Positions 26,580 to 33,980 of a stretch of 34,112 nucleotides of DNA are shown in pieces. Every line of letters begins with the position of its first letter. Position 1 is the stretch's first letter. Below the pieces are notes generated by a model. That model ran no database searches and was not told where the DNA came from. It worked only from the letters and a program-made list of their open reading frames with translations. The stretch spans positions 1 through 34,112 of the forward strand of contig JAKACA010000018.1 of the NCBI GenBank assembly GCA_021796455.1. The letters run 5' to 3'. A program made the translations under genes and the position numbers. Source of the DNA: Actinomycetes bacterium. Its GTDB lineage: Bacteria > Actinomycetota > Acidimicrobiia > Acidimicrobiales > Bog-793.

Positions 26580-27659
26580 GTGCGACTCCCTCCGATCTCT
26601 CCATCTGCTGTCCGCAAGGTGGCCCTTGCCTCCGTGATCGGCTACGCCCTCTTGATGATCACGGGAGGGGCAGTGAGGCTCACAGGCTCCGGGCTCGGCT
26701 GTCCGGACTGGCCTTCGTGCTACCACCACCAGCTGACCGCGAACGTCTCGTTCCACCCACTTGTCGAGTTCGTCAACCGGCTCATCACGATCGTCATCAC
26801 GATCCTCTCAGGAGTCGCCCTCCTGGCGGCTCTGGCCCGCTCACCCCGGCGGCGCGACCTGTGCTGGCTCGGCGGCGGCCTTGTCGCCGGAGTTGGAGCC
26901 CAGATAGTGCTCGGCGGGATAGTCGTGCTCTCGAGGCTCAACCCCTACCTCGTTGCCTGCCATTTCCTGCTGACCATCGTCATCCTGGCCGACGCCGTCG
27001 TCTTCTACCACCGGAGCGGGGTCGATGCCGCTCACAGCGAGAGCGAGTCGGCGTCGCTCGTGCCATCGGATCTACGGTGGCTCGCTCGTGTCCTTGTGAC
27101 CACCCTGGGGGTCGTATGCAGCGTCGGCACCATCGTGGCCGGCGCGGGCCCCCACGCCGGATCCCCGAGCAGCCCGGGCCAGCCAATACAACGCATTCCG
27201 ATCGCGTTCCGGGATATTGCCGAAGCCCATGCCGACGTCGCCATCTTCTTGATCGGGCTATGTCTGGCCTCGCTGTACGCCTTCCGGCGGCCAGGGCTCC
27301 CAGCCGTGGTGCTCCGCCGTCTCTACTGGCTCTTCGAGCTACTCGTGCTGCAGGGCGTGCTCGGTTACCTGCAGTACTTCCTCCATGACAACGCCCTCGT
27401 CATCGAGTTCCACATCGCCGGCGTGGCGGCCTTGTGGATAGCAGCCGTTGCCTTCTACCTTTCCCTGCACGAGCACCTCCTCCGCTACGACACACCAGGG
27501 GTCGGGGACACCAGTGCCGGGAAGACGCGCGGCGATGGCGGCGGCAGCGGCCCGGGCGGCGGGGGCGGCGGCCGCGGCCCGGGCGGCGGGGGCGGGGGCA
27601 AGAGAGATTCCGTCCGCATCCCTGTTGGCACTCCGTCGGTTGTGACAGGGGCGACATGA
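26580..27659 (+). CDS. ctaA: Heme A synthase (COX15/CtaA)
   Basis: Oxidises the methyl group of heme O to give heme A. The 359-residue protein has eight hydrophobic segments in two similar halves. Family markers: [19 protein letters not shown] after the first segment, [10 protein letters not shown] with a conserved His and Glu, a His in VACHFLLT, and in the second half EAHADVAI and [11 protein letters not shown]. After about residue 305 it ends in a Gly-rich tail ([14 protein letters not shown]) encoded by a near-duplicated GC-only stretch, unlike typical CtaA. The start is GTG 26580. Its stop overlaps clpS as ATGA, a link between oxidase assembly and protein turnover genes that is probably only transcriptional. 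Confidence 0.9.
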   Translation: MRLPPISPSAVRKVALASVIGYALLMITGGAVRLTGSGLGCPDWPSCYHHQLTANVSFHPLVEFVNRLITIVITILSGVALLAALARSPRRRDLCWLGGGLVAGVGAQIVLGGIVVLSRLNPYLVACHFLLTIVILADAVVFYHRSGVDAAHSESESASLVPSDLRWLARVLVTTLGVVCSVGTIVAGAGPHAGSPSSPGQPIQRIPIAFRDIAEAHADVAIFLIGLCLASLYAFRRPGLPAVVLRRLYWLFELLVLQGVLGYLQYFLHDNALVIEFHIAGVAALWIAAVAFYLSLHEHLLRYDTPGVGDTSAGKTRGDGGGSGPGGGGGGRGPGGGGGGKRDSVRIPVGTPSVVTGAT

Positions 27660-27979
27660 CAGAGACCGGCTCTTCCGCCACAGCGCAGACGACGGCCCCA
27701 GTCGAGGTGGAGCGGCCGGCCTCCGATGAGACAATCGAGGTCGACCTGCCCTGGCTCGTCGTCGTATGGAACGACCCGATCAACTTGATGACCTACGTGA
27801 CCTTCGTGTTCCAGAAGCTGTTTGGCTACTCGCGAGCAAGGGCGCACAAGCTCATGCTGGACGTTCACTACAAAGGACGTGCCGTGGTGTCGAGCGGACC
27901 GAAGGAGAGGGCCGAGATGGACGTGAACCGGCTCCACCAGCACGGCCTCTGGGCCACGATGGAACGAAGCGGAACATGA
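27656..27979 (+). CDS. clpS: ATP-dependent Clp protease adaptor ClpS
   Basis: Delivers proteins with destabilising N-terminal residues to the ClpC/ClpA unfoldase. The 107-residue protein has a disordered N-terminus of about 28 residues, then the ClpS core: [14 protein letters not shown], whose Asn-Asp pair helps form the N-degron pocket, [13 protein letters not shown], and the ending [13 protein letters not shown]. The ATG at 27656 overlaps ctaA (ATGA), and the stop overlaps the DUF2017 gene (ATGA), so translation of the three is probably coupled. The frame is open upstream, but only as the ctaA shadow. Confidence 0.92.
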   Translation: MTETGSSATAQTTAPVEVERPASDETIEVDLPWLVVVWNDPINLMTYVTFVFQKLFGYSRARAHKLMLDVHYKGRAVVSSGPKERAEMDVNRLHQHGLWATMERSGT

Positions 27980-28659
27980 AAAAGCGGATCCTTGCCGACA
28001 AGAGCCAGCCTGGAGGCTGCGTGGTGCGCCTGAGCGCTCCTGAGCGCGCGCTGTTGCGGGAGCTCCCGCGGCAGATAGAAGCAATGCTGGCCACCATCGC
28101 CGCTGGCACCACTGGCGGCCCCGGCCAGGACAGCTCCGTCGTGATCGACGCTGCCGCAGAGATGGTAGGCCCTTACGGATCGCCAGAGGCTCCGATGACT
28201 GGGAGCGCCCCGGTAGTTCCGAGCGCACTCCGTCGACTGTTCCCACCCGCCTACACCCGAGACGACGAAGCGGAGCTCAACTACGTGCACATGGCGAGAC
28301 CAGGTTTGCTCGAGCACCACAGAGAGGCGCTTCAGACTCTTGCCGAGACGGCGAACGCCAAGAAGCTCGACCCCGTTCAGCTGCAGCGGTGGATGACAGC
28401 GCTGAACGATGTCCGACTCGTGCTCGGAACCGCCTTGGACGTTCGAGAGGACATGGACGCTTTCGGCGGGACGATGCCGGTCCAGATGCTCTACTACCAG
28501 TACCTGTCCGGACTCCAAAGTGAGCTCGTCGATTTCCTCTGCTCTGGTCTCCCCGAAGCAGTACCGGGTGCCGACGACCTCATCCCGGACGACCCGTGGG
28601 GCGAGCCCCTCGGGGGGCTCCGTTGGGACGGCACACCACAGCCCGGAGCTGGGCCTTGA
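27976..28659 (+). CDS. DUF2017 family protein
   Basis: A soluble protein of 227 residues of unknown function that in actinobacteria regularly follows clpS. Visible family text: [17 protein letters not shown] near the start, [18 protein letters not shown] in the middle, and [14 protein letters not shown] followed by [16 protein letters not shown] near the end. Overall it is predicted mostly helical. The ATG at 27976 overlaps clpS by four bases, and the frame upstream of it is a clpS shadow. Its conserved place next to clpS suggests a role in Clp-dependent proteolysis, but this is inference from context. The stop overlaps the next gene (TTGA at 28656-28659). Confidence 0.82.
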   Translation: MKKRILADKSQPGGCVVRLSAPERALLRELPRQIEAMLATIAAGTTGGPGQDSSVVIDAAAEMVGPYGSPEAPMTGSAPVVPSALRRLFPPAYTRDDEAELNYVHMARPGLLEHHREALQTLAETANAKKLDPVQLQRWMTALNDVRLVLGTALDVREDMDAFGGTMPVQMLYYQYLSGLQSELVDFLCSGLPEAVPGADDLIPDDPWGEPLGGLRWDGTPQPGAGP

Positions 28660-30092
28660 ACGAGGTCCCACCGGCATCACCTCCGCTTGGTTCCGGCCCT
28701 GACGGCGCTTCGGCGCCCCGCTTGCTGACGATCATGGGATCGGGAGAGACCGCGCCGACGATGGTGAAGGTGCACCGAGCGATGCTCGAGCGCCTGGGTC
28801 CTCCCCCGGTGCCGGCCGTGCTACTCGACACGCCCTTTGCCTTCCAGGAGAACGCCGCTGAGCTGTGCGAGCGCATACGGCGCTACTTCTCCGAGAGCCT
28901 GCAAGCAACGATCGACGTCTCCAGGCACTCGGCTACGGCTGCCGAGGCCGAGACCAACGTCGGGCTTTGGTCCGCGACCGCCGATGACCCATTCGCCGAC
29001 GAGCGCCTGCTGTCCGCCCTTCGTCGTGCCCGCTATGTCTTCGCCGGACCGGGCAGCCCTACCTACGCCCTGCGGAAATGGACCTCGACGGTAGTCCCAT
29101 CGGTGCTCACCGAGATCCTCACCCACGGCGGGGGCGTCACATTCTCGTCAGCCGCCGCCCTCACTCTCGGCGCGAGAGTCGTACCGGTCTACGAGATCTA
29201 CAAAGCTGGCGAGGACCCTTACTGGGTTGACGGTCTCGACCTCATCGCAACATTCGGGCTGCATGCGGCGGTGATCCCCCATTACAACAACGCCGAAGGC
29301 GGCACGCATGACACCCGTTTCTGTTACCTAGGCGAGCGGCGACTGGCCTTTCTGGAGAGCCAACTAGAGTCCGGTACGTTCGTCCTCGGAGTAGACGAGC
29401 ACACAGCCATCACCTTCGATCTCGCCAAGCGTTCCGGCACCGTCGCCGGCCTCGGAGTTGTGACTGTCAGGGCGTCAGGGCGGTCCCGCGCCTTTCCGGC
29501 CGGGTCAGTGATCGGGATCGACGAGATCCTCGAAACCGCGGAGCATCTCGCGCGCGACGTCGCTCACAACTCGACGGGCGGACAGGTCAAGAGCGCCACA
29601 TCGCTGGACATAAGTGTCGCGACGACCCGCGCGGACCGCTCCACCAACGACGGTCAGGTAGACCCAGGTCTGGAGGGGGCACCAGCGCCGGCCCACGCCG
29701 ACTCGCCGCTGATCGCTCTCGTGAGGGCGCGAGAAAGTGAGTTCGCAGAGGCGCTGGCTCGACGGGACATCGACGGTGCTGTCGGCCAGGTGCTCGAACT
29801 CGAAGCTCAGATAACGGCTTGGTCGACCGACATCCCTTTCGGTGACGCAATGGAGCGTGCACGTGCGAGCCTCCGGGCGCTAGTCGTCGACCTCGGGCGC
29901 GTCAGCCACAGCGGCCTGCGTGATCCGCGCGAGGTCATCGGACCCTTTGTCGAGGCGATGCTCGAGACTCGAAGGCAGGCCCGGACCGCGAGTCGCTTCG
30001 AGGAGGCTGACCGGATCCGAGATCAACTGGCCGGCCTTGGTGTCGAGATTCGAGACGGAGCCGAGGCAACGACGTGGCTGCTCCAACCGTGA
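28656..30092 (+). CDS. Peptidase S51-like domain fused to a CysRS-type C-terminal domain
   Basis: The first part (about residues 20-290) resembles the cyanophycinase/aspartyl-dipeptidase fold: LLTIMGSGETAPTM, YVFAGPGSPTYAL, then FSSAAAL with Ser164/Ser165 where the nucleophile would be, and AVIPHYNNAEGGTHDTRF. After a poorly ordered stretch (about 300-345) come helices like those closing cysteinyl-tRNA synthetase: RQARTASRFEEADRIRDQL then LGVEIRDG and TTW. The same C-terminal domain is found in other actinobacterial proteins outside CysRS. Substrate and activity are unknown. I start it at TTG 28656, overlapping the DUF2017 stop, because the first beta-strand (LLTIMGSGE) begins before the ATG at 28734. 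478 residues. Confidence 0.72.
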   Translation: MNEVPPASPPLGSGPDGASAPRLLTIMGSGETAPTMVKVHRAMLERLGPPPVPAVLLDTPFAFQENAAELCERIRRYFSESLQATIDVSRHSATAAEAETNVGLWSATADDPFADERLLSALRRARYVFAGPGSPTYALRKWTSTVVPSVLTEILTHGGGVTFSSAAALTLGARVVPVYEIYKAGEDPYWVDGLDLIATFGLHAAVIPHYNNAEGGTHDTRFCYLGERRLAFLESQLESGTFVLGVDEHTAITFDLAKRSGTVAGLGVVTVRASGRSRAFPAGSVIGIDEILETAEHLARDVAHNSTGGQVKSATSLDISVATTRADRSTNDGQVDPGLEGAPAPAHADSPLIALVRARESEFAEALARRDIDGAVGQVLELEAQITAWSTDIPFGDAMERARASLRALVVDLGRVSHSGLRDPREVIGPFVEAMLETRRQARTASRFEEADRIRDQLAGLGVEIRDGAEATTWLLQP

Positions 30093-30142
30093 GCTCGGCA
30101 CCGCGGCCGTTCAGTAGCGGCGAGATCGGTACTCACGCCGAT

Positions 30143-30170
30143 TTGAGCTGTACCGCCTCGCTGGTATCGT
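30143..30170 (+). promoter_or_regulatory. Candidate tRNA-Glu promoter
   Basis: TTGAGC (30143-30148), a 16-base spacer and TATCGT (30165-30170), about 35 bases before the tRNA. Just upstream, ATCGG and CCGAT flank eight bases, a weak five-pair hairpin that could end the preceding operon. Confidence 0.4.
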
Positions 30171-30205
30171 CAGTCACTCCTCGCGACCGCCATTCGGCGG
30201 CCCCC

Positions 30206-30278
30206 GCCCCCATCGTCTAGCGGCCTAGGACGCCACCCTTTCAAGGTGGTAGCACGGGTTCGAATCCCGTTGGGGGTG
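30206..30278 (+). tRNA. tRNA-Glu (anticodon TTC)
   Basis: Acceptor arm GCCCCCA pairs with TGGGGGT (first pair G-T, as is usual for actinobacterial tRNA-Glu), discriminator G at 30278. The anticodon loop CTTTCAA between CCACC and GGTGG gives anticodon TTC. The T arm is ACGGG TTCGAAT CCCGT. Length 73; CCA is not encoded. It forms the left edge of the arsenic region, and a degenerate copy of its 3' part lies at 33583-33627. Confidence 0.95.
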
Positions 30279-30407
30279 CTCGCATAAGTCCAGCTCACAT
30301 GGCACATTGGTTGCCAGCTTGGTGGCATGCCCGACCTCGGGCGACAATCCCGTCGACGCCCGCGTCGCCTGGTTGATTGGCTGGTTGATTGGCTGGTTGC
30401 TTTGGGG

Positions 30408-30534
30408 GCGGCAATCCACACGAGCCGCTCCGGGTGGTCCTGGGCCGCTCCGGGTGGTCCTGGGCCGCTCCGGGTGGTCCTGGGTGGCCCGGCGGGACAA
30501 ATACGACCCGTTCACCCACCCTTGGGCGGTGGGC
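30408..30534 (+). repeat. Compound direct repeat, left copy (A)
   Basis: Starts GCGGCAATCCAC, continues through three 20-bp units (30425-30484) and ends in a 50-bp core (30485-30534) that is 46/50 identical to 33260-33309. The core contains GGCGGGACAAATACGACCC and a hairpin CCCACC-7-GGTGGG (30515-30533). Together with 30279-30407, which also holds two TGGTTGATTGGC units near 30370-30393, it fills the 366 bp between the tRNA and arsR; I see no gene here. Confidence 0.85.
30425..30484 (+). repeat. Three exact tandem 20-bp units
   Basis: CCGCTCCGGGTGGTCCTGGG at 30425-30444, 30445-30464 and 30465-30484, identical in all three. The right-hand compound repeat carries a single unit (33240-33259, 18/20 identical). 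There are no spacers between units, so this is not a CRISPR array. Confidence 0.95.
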
Positions 30535-30644
30535 AGGCCGCGGGCGCCGCACCATCTACGAGACCGTGCCCCCCGACCGACAGGAGGCAGGCCCGCCTCG
30601 GCGGGACCTCCGAACCGCCCGTCGTCATCGGCCTGCCTCCCCGG

Positions 30645-30992
30645 TCACGCTCCGCCGAGCAGCCGCCGGAGGAGGGCGAGCCGATCAGGGACGACTGTCC
30701 ACCACATCCACTTGCCACGCCGCTCGCCGACGATGAGGCCCGCCTCGGCGAGCACCCGCGTGTGGTGGGAGATCGTTGGCTGGCTTTTCCCGAGGGGCTT
30801 TTCGAGGTGGCAACTGCAAATCTCGCCCCTCGCGGCGACGAGCGAGAGAAGGCGCAGGCGGACGGGGTCCCCGAGGGCGGCAAGGACGGGTGCCAACACC
30901 GCGGCCTCGGTCGGCGAGAGCGGAGCATCTGTGAGGGGGCTGCAGCACAGTTCGTCAAGGCGGTCCAATGGTTGAGCAAGCCGAGCGGGCAT
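30645..30992 (-). CDS. arsR: Arsenic-responsive ArsR-family repressor
   Basis: Winged-helix repressor that leaves DNA on binding As(III). From the ATG at 30992 it has 115 residues. Cys16-Cys17 (ELCCSPL) near the N-terminus and Cys59/Cys61 in GEICSCHLEKPLGKSQPTIS give the Cys set of the actinobacterial (Corynebacterium CgArsR-like) type, in which an N-terminal pair acts with a Cys in the DNA-binding region of the partner. The recognition helix is SQPTISHHTRVL. The start is chosen because GGAGAG lies five bases upstream; the frame is open to 31535, but that is antisense to the arsI-like gene. It is divergent from the arsI-like/acr3/arsC genes and probably represses both sides. Confidence 0.9.
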   Translation of the reverse strand: MPARLAQPLDRLDELCCSPLTDAPLSPTEAAVLAPVLAALGDPVRLRLLSLVAARGEICSCHLEKPLGKSQPTISHHTRVLAEAGLIVGERRGKWMWWTVVPDRLALLRRLLGGA

Positions 30993-31005
30993 TGAGACTC
31001 TCCGA

Positions 31006-31040
31006 TTGTCATGGGTCAATATGTGGATGATAGTCTCATC
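31006..31040 (+). promoter_or_regulatory. ars promoter with overlapping inverted repeat
   Basis: TTGTCA (31006-31011), 17 bases, GATAGT (31029-31034) form a plausible promoter for the arsI-like operon. GATGA-TAGTC-TCATC (31026-31040) is a perfect inverted repeat lying over the -10 element, a good place for an ArsR operator. The whole divergent gap is 30993-31068. Confidence 0.45.
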
Positions 31041-31068
31041 GACAGCCATCAATGTGCAGGAGCCACCA

Positions 31069-31440
31069 ATGACACGCGTGCATCTCGCCCTCAATGCCTC
31101 GGACCCGGGCACAGCGATCGTCCCGTACTGCAAGCTGTGCGCCGCCGAACCGGCGAAATTCCGTCCGGCACATGCCGACTTCGCCATCACCGAGCCATTC
31201 CTGAAGCTCGCGCTCATCGAGCACGAGTCCTCGACCCGGGGAGATGGCGTTCTCCGTGCCCTCAAACACCTCGGCCTCGAGGTCGAGACGACCCGGGAGG
31301 TTGGTTCTGCGACGAGGCGCCTCGCCGACGCCCCGGTCGTTGCCGGGCCTTGCGGCGACGGCCGGTGCCGTGAAGCCTCGTCCACCGAGGCAACAGACGA
31401 TAGCCCCGAAGCGTCGAGAACAACCGCCTCGTGCTGCTGA
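31069..31440 (+). CDS. ArsI/CadI-like (VOC family) protein lacking the second half, with Cys-rich tail
   Basis: ArsI-type enzymes cleave the C-As bond of trivalent organoarsenicals; CadI is a cadmium-induced relative. The N-terminal 85 residues match this family: RVHLALNASD, KLCAAEPAKFRP, DFAITEPFLKLALIE and HLGLEVETT with the conserved His67. The expected second module, with a TCC-type thiol pair and a DPDG-WEVY-type ending, is missing. Instead the protein runs into PCGDGRCREASS and ends TTASCC, like the Cys-rich tail of full-length relatives. At 123 residues it is shorter than the usual 140-180. The ATG at 31069 has GCAGGAG six bases upstream. It may be an internally deleted arsI, a metal-binding protein, or decaying. 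Confidence 0.7.
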   Translation: MTRVHLALNASDPGTAIVPYCKLCAAEPAKFRPAHADFAITEPFLKLALIEHESSTRGDGVLRALKHLGLEVETTREVGSATRRLADAPVVAGPCGDGRCREASSTEATDDSPEASRTTASCC

Positions 31441-31471
31441 CCGCTCAGCCAGCCCGCACCGGAGATGTGCC

Positions 31472-32593
31472 GTGAGCGACATCGTTTCCGAGCGCCCGCG
31501 GAGCGGGGAGACCCCGGACGCACCGGTGATCGCACGGCTGTCGTTCCTCGACCGGTTCCTGCCTGTGTGGATCATCCTGGCGATGGCCGTCGGCATCGGC
31601 CTCGGGCGGACCATCCCGAGCCTGAACAAGCACCTAAACGCCATCCAGGTGACCTCGGGGACACCGCTGCCGATCTTCATCGGTCTGCTGGTGATGATGT
31701 ACCCGGTGCTCGCGAAGGTTCGCTACGACCAGCTCGGCTCGGTCACCAAGGACCGACGGATGCTGGTCTCGTCTCTGGTGCTCAATTGGGTGGTCGGTCC
31801 CGCGGTCATGTTCACGCTGGCCTGGCTGTTGTTGCCCGACCTGCCCGCGTATCGGACCGGGCTCATCATCGTCGGCCTGGCCCGCTGCATAGCCATGGTG
31901 CTCATCTGGAACGACCTGTCGGGCGGAGACCGGGAGGCAGCCGCGGTGCTCGTGGCCATCAACTCGCTGTTCCAGGTGGTTGCCTTCGCGCTCCTCGGCT
32001 ACTTCTACCTCAAAGTGCTGCCTGGGTGGCTCGGTCTCAGCACGGTCGGCCTGCACCTGTCGGTCTGGCGGATCGCCGAGACCGTGGCCATCTTCCTCGG
32101 CGTCCCTCTTGTGGCCGGCTTCCTCACCCGCACCGTCGGCGAACGAACCCGGGGTCGGGAATGGTATGAGACCAAGCTGTTACCCCACCTCGGCCCGTTC
32201 GCCCTCTATGGGTTGCTCTATACGATCATCATCCTTTTTGCCCTCCAAGGCCACACCATCATCTCTCGGCCCGCCGACGTGGCCCGCATCACTCTGCCTC
32301 TGTTGGGGTACTTCGCCGTCATGTGGTTCGGGTCATTCGCTCTCGGCGAGGCAATCGGCCTTCCCTACAAGCGGACCGCGACCCTGGCGTTCACCGCTGC
32401 AGGCAACAACTTCGAGCTGGCTATTGCGGTTGCCATCGGCGTGTTCGGAGTCACGAGCGGTGAAGCTCTCGCGGGCGTCGTCGGCCCTCTCATCGAGGTT
32501 CCCGTCCTCGTCACTCTGGTGTATGTGTCCCTGTGGGCTCGAAGGCGCTACTACCCGTCGCCAGAGCACACCGGACGGGAAGGAACACCGTGA
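31472..32593 (+). CDS. acr3: ACR3-family arsenite efflux permease
   Basis: Membrane carrier that expels arsenite using the proton gradient. The 373-residue protein has ten hydrophobic segments. The family signature GLARCIAMVLIWNDLSGGD, with the Cys essential in characterised ACR3 proteins, and AAGNNFELAIAVAIGVFG are both present. The GTG at 31472 is chosen because CGGAG lies seven bases upstream and the protein then starts with a polar stretch before SFLDRFLPVW. It follows the arsI-like gene by 31 bases and overlaps arsC (GTGA at 32590-32593), so it is the middle gene of a three-gene operon facing arsR. Confidence 0.93.
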   Translation: MSDIVSERPRSGETPDAPVIARLSFLDRFLPVWIILAMAVGIGLGRTIPSLNKHLNAIQVTSGTPLPIFIGLLVMMYPVLAKVRYDQLGSVTKDRRMLVSSLVLNWVVGPAVMFTLAWLLLPDLPAYRTGLIIVGLARCIAMVLIWNDLSGGDREAAAVLVAINSLFQVVAFALLGYFYLKVLPGWLGLSTVGLHLSVWRIAETVAIFLGVPLVAGFLTRTVGERTRGREWYETKLLPHLGPFALYGLLYTIIILFALQGHTIISRPADVARITLPLLGYFAVMWFGSFALGEAIGLPYKRTATLAFTAAGNNFELAIAVAIGVFGVTSGEALAGVVGPLIEVPVLVTLVYVSLWARRRYYPSPEHTGREGTP

Positions 32594-33003
32594 CCGATAC
32601 CCCCGTCGTGTTGTTCCTCTGTGTCCACAACGCCGGTCGCAGCCTTGCCGCCCGAGTGCTGCTTGATCACTACGCACAAGGCCGGGTCGATGTCCGCTCA
32701 GCCGGGTCCGAACCCGCCGACCAGCTCGACCCGTCCGTCCTCGCCATCCTTCGCGAACGGGGCTTGGATCCGGCACAAGAGTTTCCCAAGCCCCTCACTG
32801 ACGAGGCGGCCAGAGCTGCCGACGTCATCGTCACCATGGGCTGCGGCGACGCGTGCCCTTACTATCCCGGCAAGCGCTACCTCGACTGGGACCTCGAAGA
32901 CCCCGCCGGCAAACCGGTCGACGCTGTCCGGCCCATCGTCGACGCGATCGACCGCCGAGTCCGCGCCTTACTCACTGAGCTCACCGATCCTGCGAAGCGG
33001 TGA
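32590..33003 (+). CDS. arsC: Arsenate reductase, low-molecular-weight phosphatase type
   Basis: Reduces arsenate to arsenite for export by ACR3. The 137-residue protein has the P-loop CVHNAGRS (CX5R) at about residues 11-18, the MGCGDACPYYPGKRYLDWDLEDP segment, here cited by its Cys-rich start MGCGDACP, and the catalytic Asp in DWDLEDP. In actinobacteria this subgroup commonly uses mycothiol and mycoredoxin; which reductant is used here is not readable. The GTG at 32590 overlaps the acr3 stop. Last gene of the arsenic operon. The right compound repeat begins 222 bases after its stop. Confidence 0.92.
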   Translation: MTDTPVVLFLCVHNAGRSLAARVLLDHYAQGRVDVRSAGSEPADQLDPSVLAILRERGLDPAQEFPKPLTDEAARAADVIVTMGCGDACPYYPGKRYLDWDLEDPAGKPVDAVRPIVDAIDRRVRALLTELTDPAKR

Positions 33004-33224
33004 TTGTCCACGTTGACGCCGACTTTGGGACGAGAATTCGAGCCAAGCAACGCGGCGGGTGCTCTCAGGATGACCCATGCCGGTACTTCGTGCTCGATGC
33101 CCTTTGCGGTGGCCCCGAACGTGCGAGTTCCGCAGCGTTCCGCCAACCGACTTACCGCTGCAAGCATTCGCCAGCGCTGCGCACGACCCGGCGATGTACC
33201 GAGAGCCCAGTTCAGAGCCCTGGA

Positions 33225-33309
33225 GCGGCGATCCACGGGCCGCTCCGGCTGGCCCTGGGTGGTCCGGCGGGACAAATACGACCCCTTCACCCACCCAGGG
33301 GCGGTGGGC
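33225..33309 (+). repeat. Compound direct repeat, right copy (B)
   Basis: Starts GCGGCGATCCAC, has one 20-bp unit (33240-33259, 18/20 identical to copy A units) and the 50-bp core (33260-33309, 46/50 identical to 30485-30534). The hairpin CCCACC-7-GGTGGG is kept (33290-33308) although the loop sequence differs. It has the same orientation as copy A. Confidence 0.85.
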
Positions 33310-33414
33310 GGGGGCCGCCGGGGTAGGCGGGGGCCGCCGAGGTGGGCGGACCACCGCCGCCGGGACCACCGCCGCCGGGGCCGGGACCACCGGCCGCCGG
33401 GACCACCGGCCGCC
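33307..33414 (+). repeat. GC-only low-complexity tandem tract
   Basis: Two GGCGGGGGCCGCCG-type units (about 33307-33339) are followed by repeated GGACCACCGCCGCC and GGACCACCGGCCGCC units (about 33348-33414). It directly follows copy B. No coding sense seen. Confidence 0.7.
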
Positions 33415-33582
33415 AAGAGCATTGTCCGCATGGCCGAAGCCTCGATCCGACCGGTGGCGTGACCAGAGCGTGACCCAACGACCGGTCACGAGGAGTATTT
33501 AGTCGTAACTGACGGTCAGACGACACGCCCTCTTCCCAGGGTGTTTGTCACTTACGCGCAGGTCCGCAAACAGTTTGGCTCG

Positions 33583-33627
33583 CCCTTTCATGCTGGTCGC
33601 ACGGACTCGAGCCCCGTTGGGAGGGCA
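33583..33627 (+). pseudogene. Degenerate copy of the tRNA-Glu 3' part (possible att remnant)
   Basis: Aligns without gaps to 30236-30280 of the tRNA-Glu region with 35 of 45 bases identical, from CCCTTTCA of the anticodon loop through GCACGG, TCGA and CCCGTTGGG of the T arm and acceptor. Upstream of 33583 the similarity fades. Same orientation as the tRNA. It cannot form a functional tRNA; the acceptor partner is absent. Confidence 0.7.
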
Positions 33628-33662
33628 ACGCAGACTCGTCCCGTAAGCCGGTGCCGCACGCT

Positions 33663-33776
33663 TCAAGTGGCAGGCGGCCGTCCCCGCTCCTCGGTGAACG
33701 GGGAGATCACATTGGCGTCGAGTCGGTCCATCGTGTCGTCTGAGAGGGTGGCCCTGACGAGAACCCAGTATCGGGT
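33663..33776 (-). pseudogene. Possible short coding remnant
   Basis: Minus-strand frame without an upstream start codon reads RYWVLVRATLSDDTMDRLDA and ends at a stop at 33663-33665. It looks more protein-like than other frames here, and the same frame is cut by a TGA at 33777-33779. It may be the tail of a broken gene. No family recognised. Confidence 0.2.
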
Positions 33777-33980
33777 TCAGTCATGGCAGATGGAGGGCCA
33801 AGAGGCCTCGAACGGGACTCGGAGGCTACCTGCGCGAACGTCGAGGAGATCGTCGCGGCGGAAGCGCCCGGATTGACCAAGCGGTGCGCCCGTCCCGGCA
33901 AGTGTGGGACCACTGCTGCACCAAGCGTCTCGGCCAGCCAGCGATCGACCACCTGAGTTCAGAACCCGCTCAACGCAATC

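Noticed and set aside
30425-30484. Possible CRISPR array
   Set aside because: Three identical 20-bp units are directly adjacent with no spacers and no cas genes.
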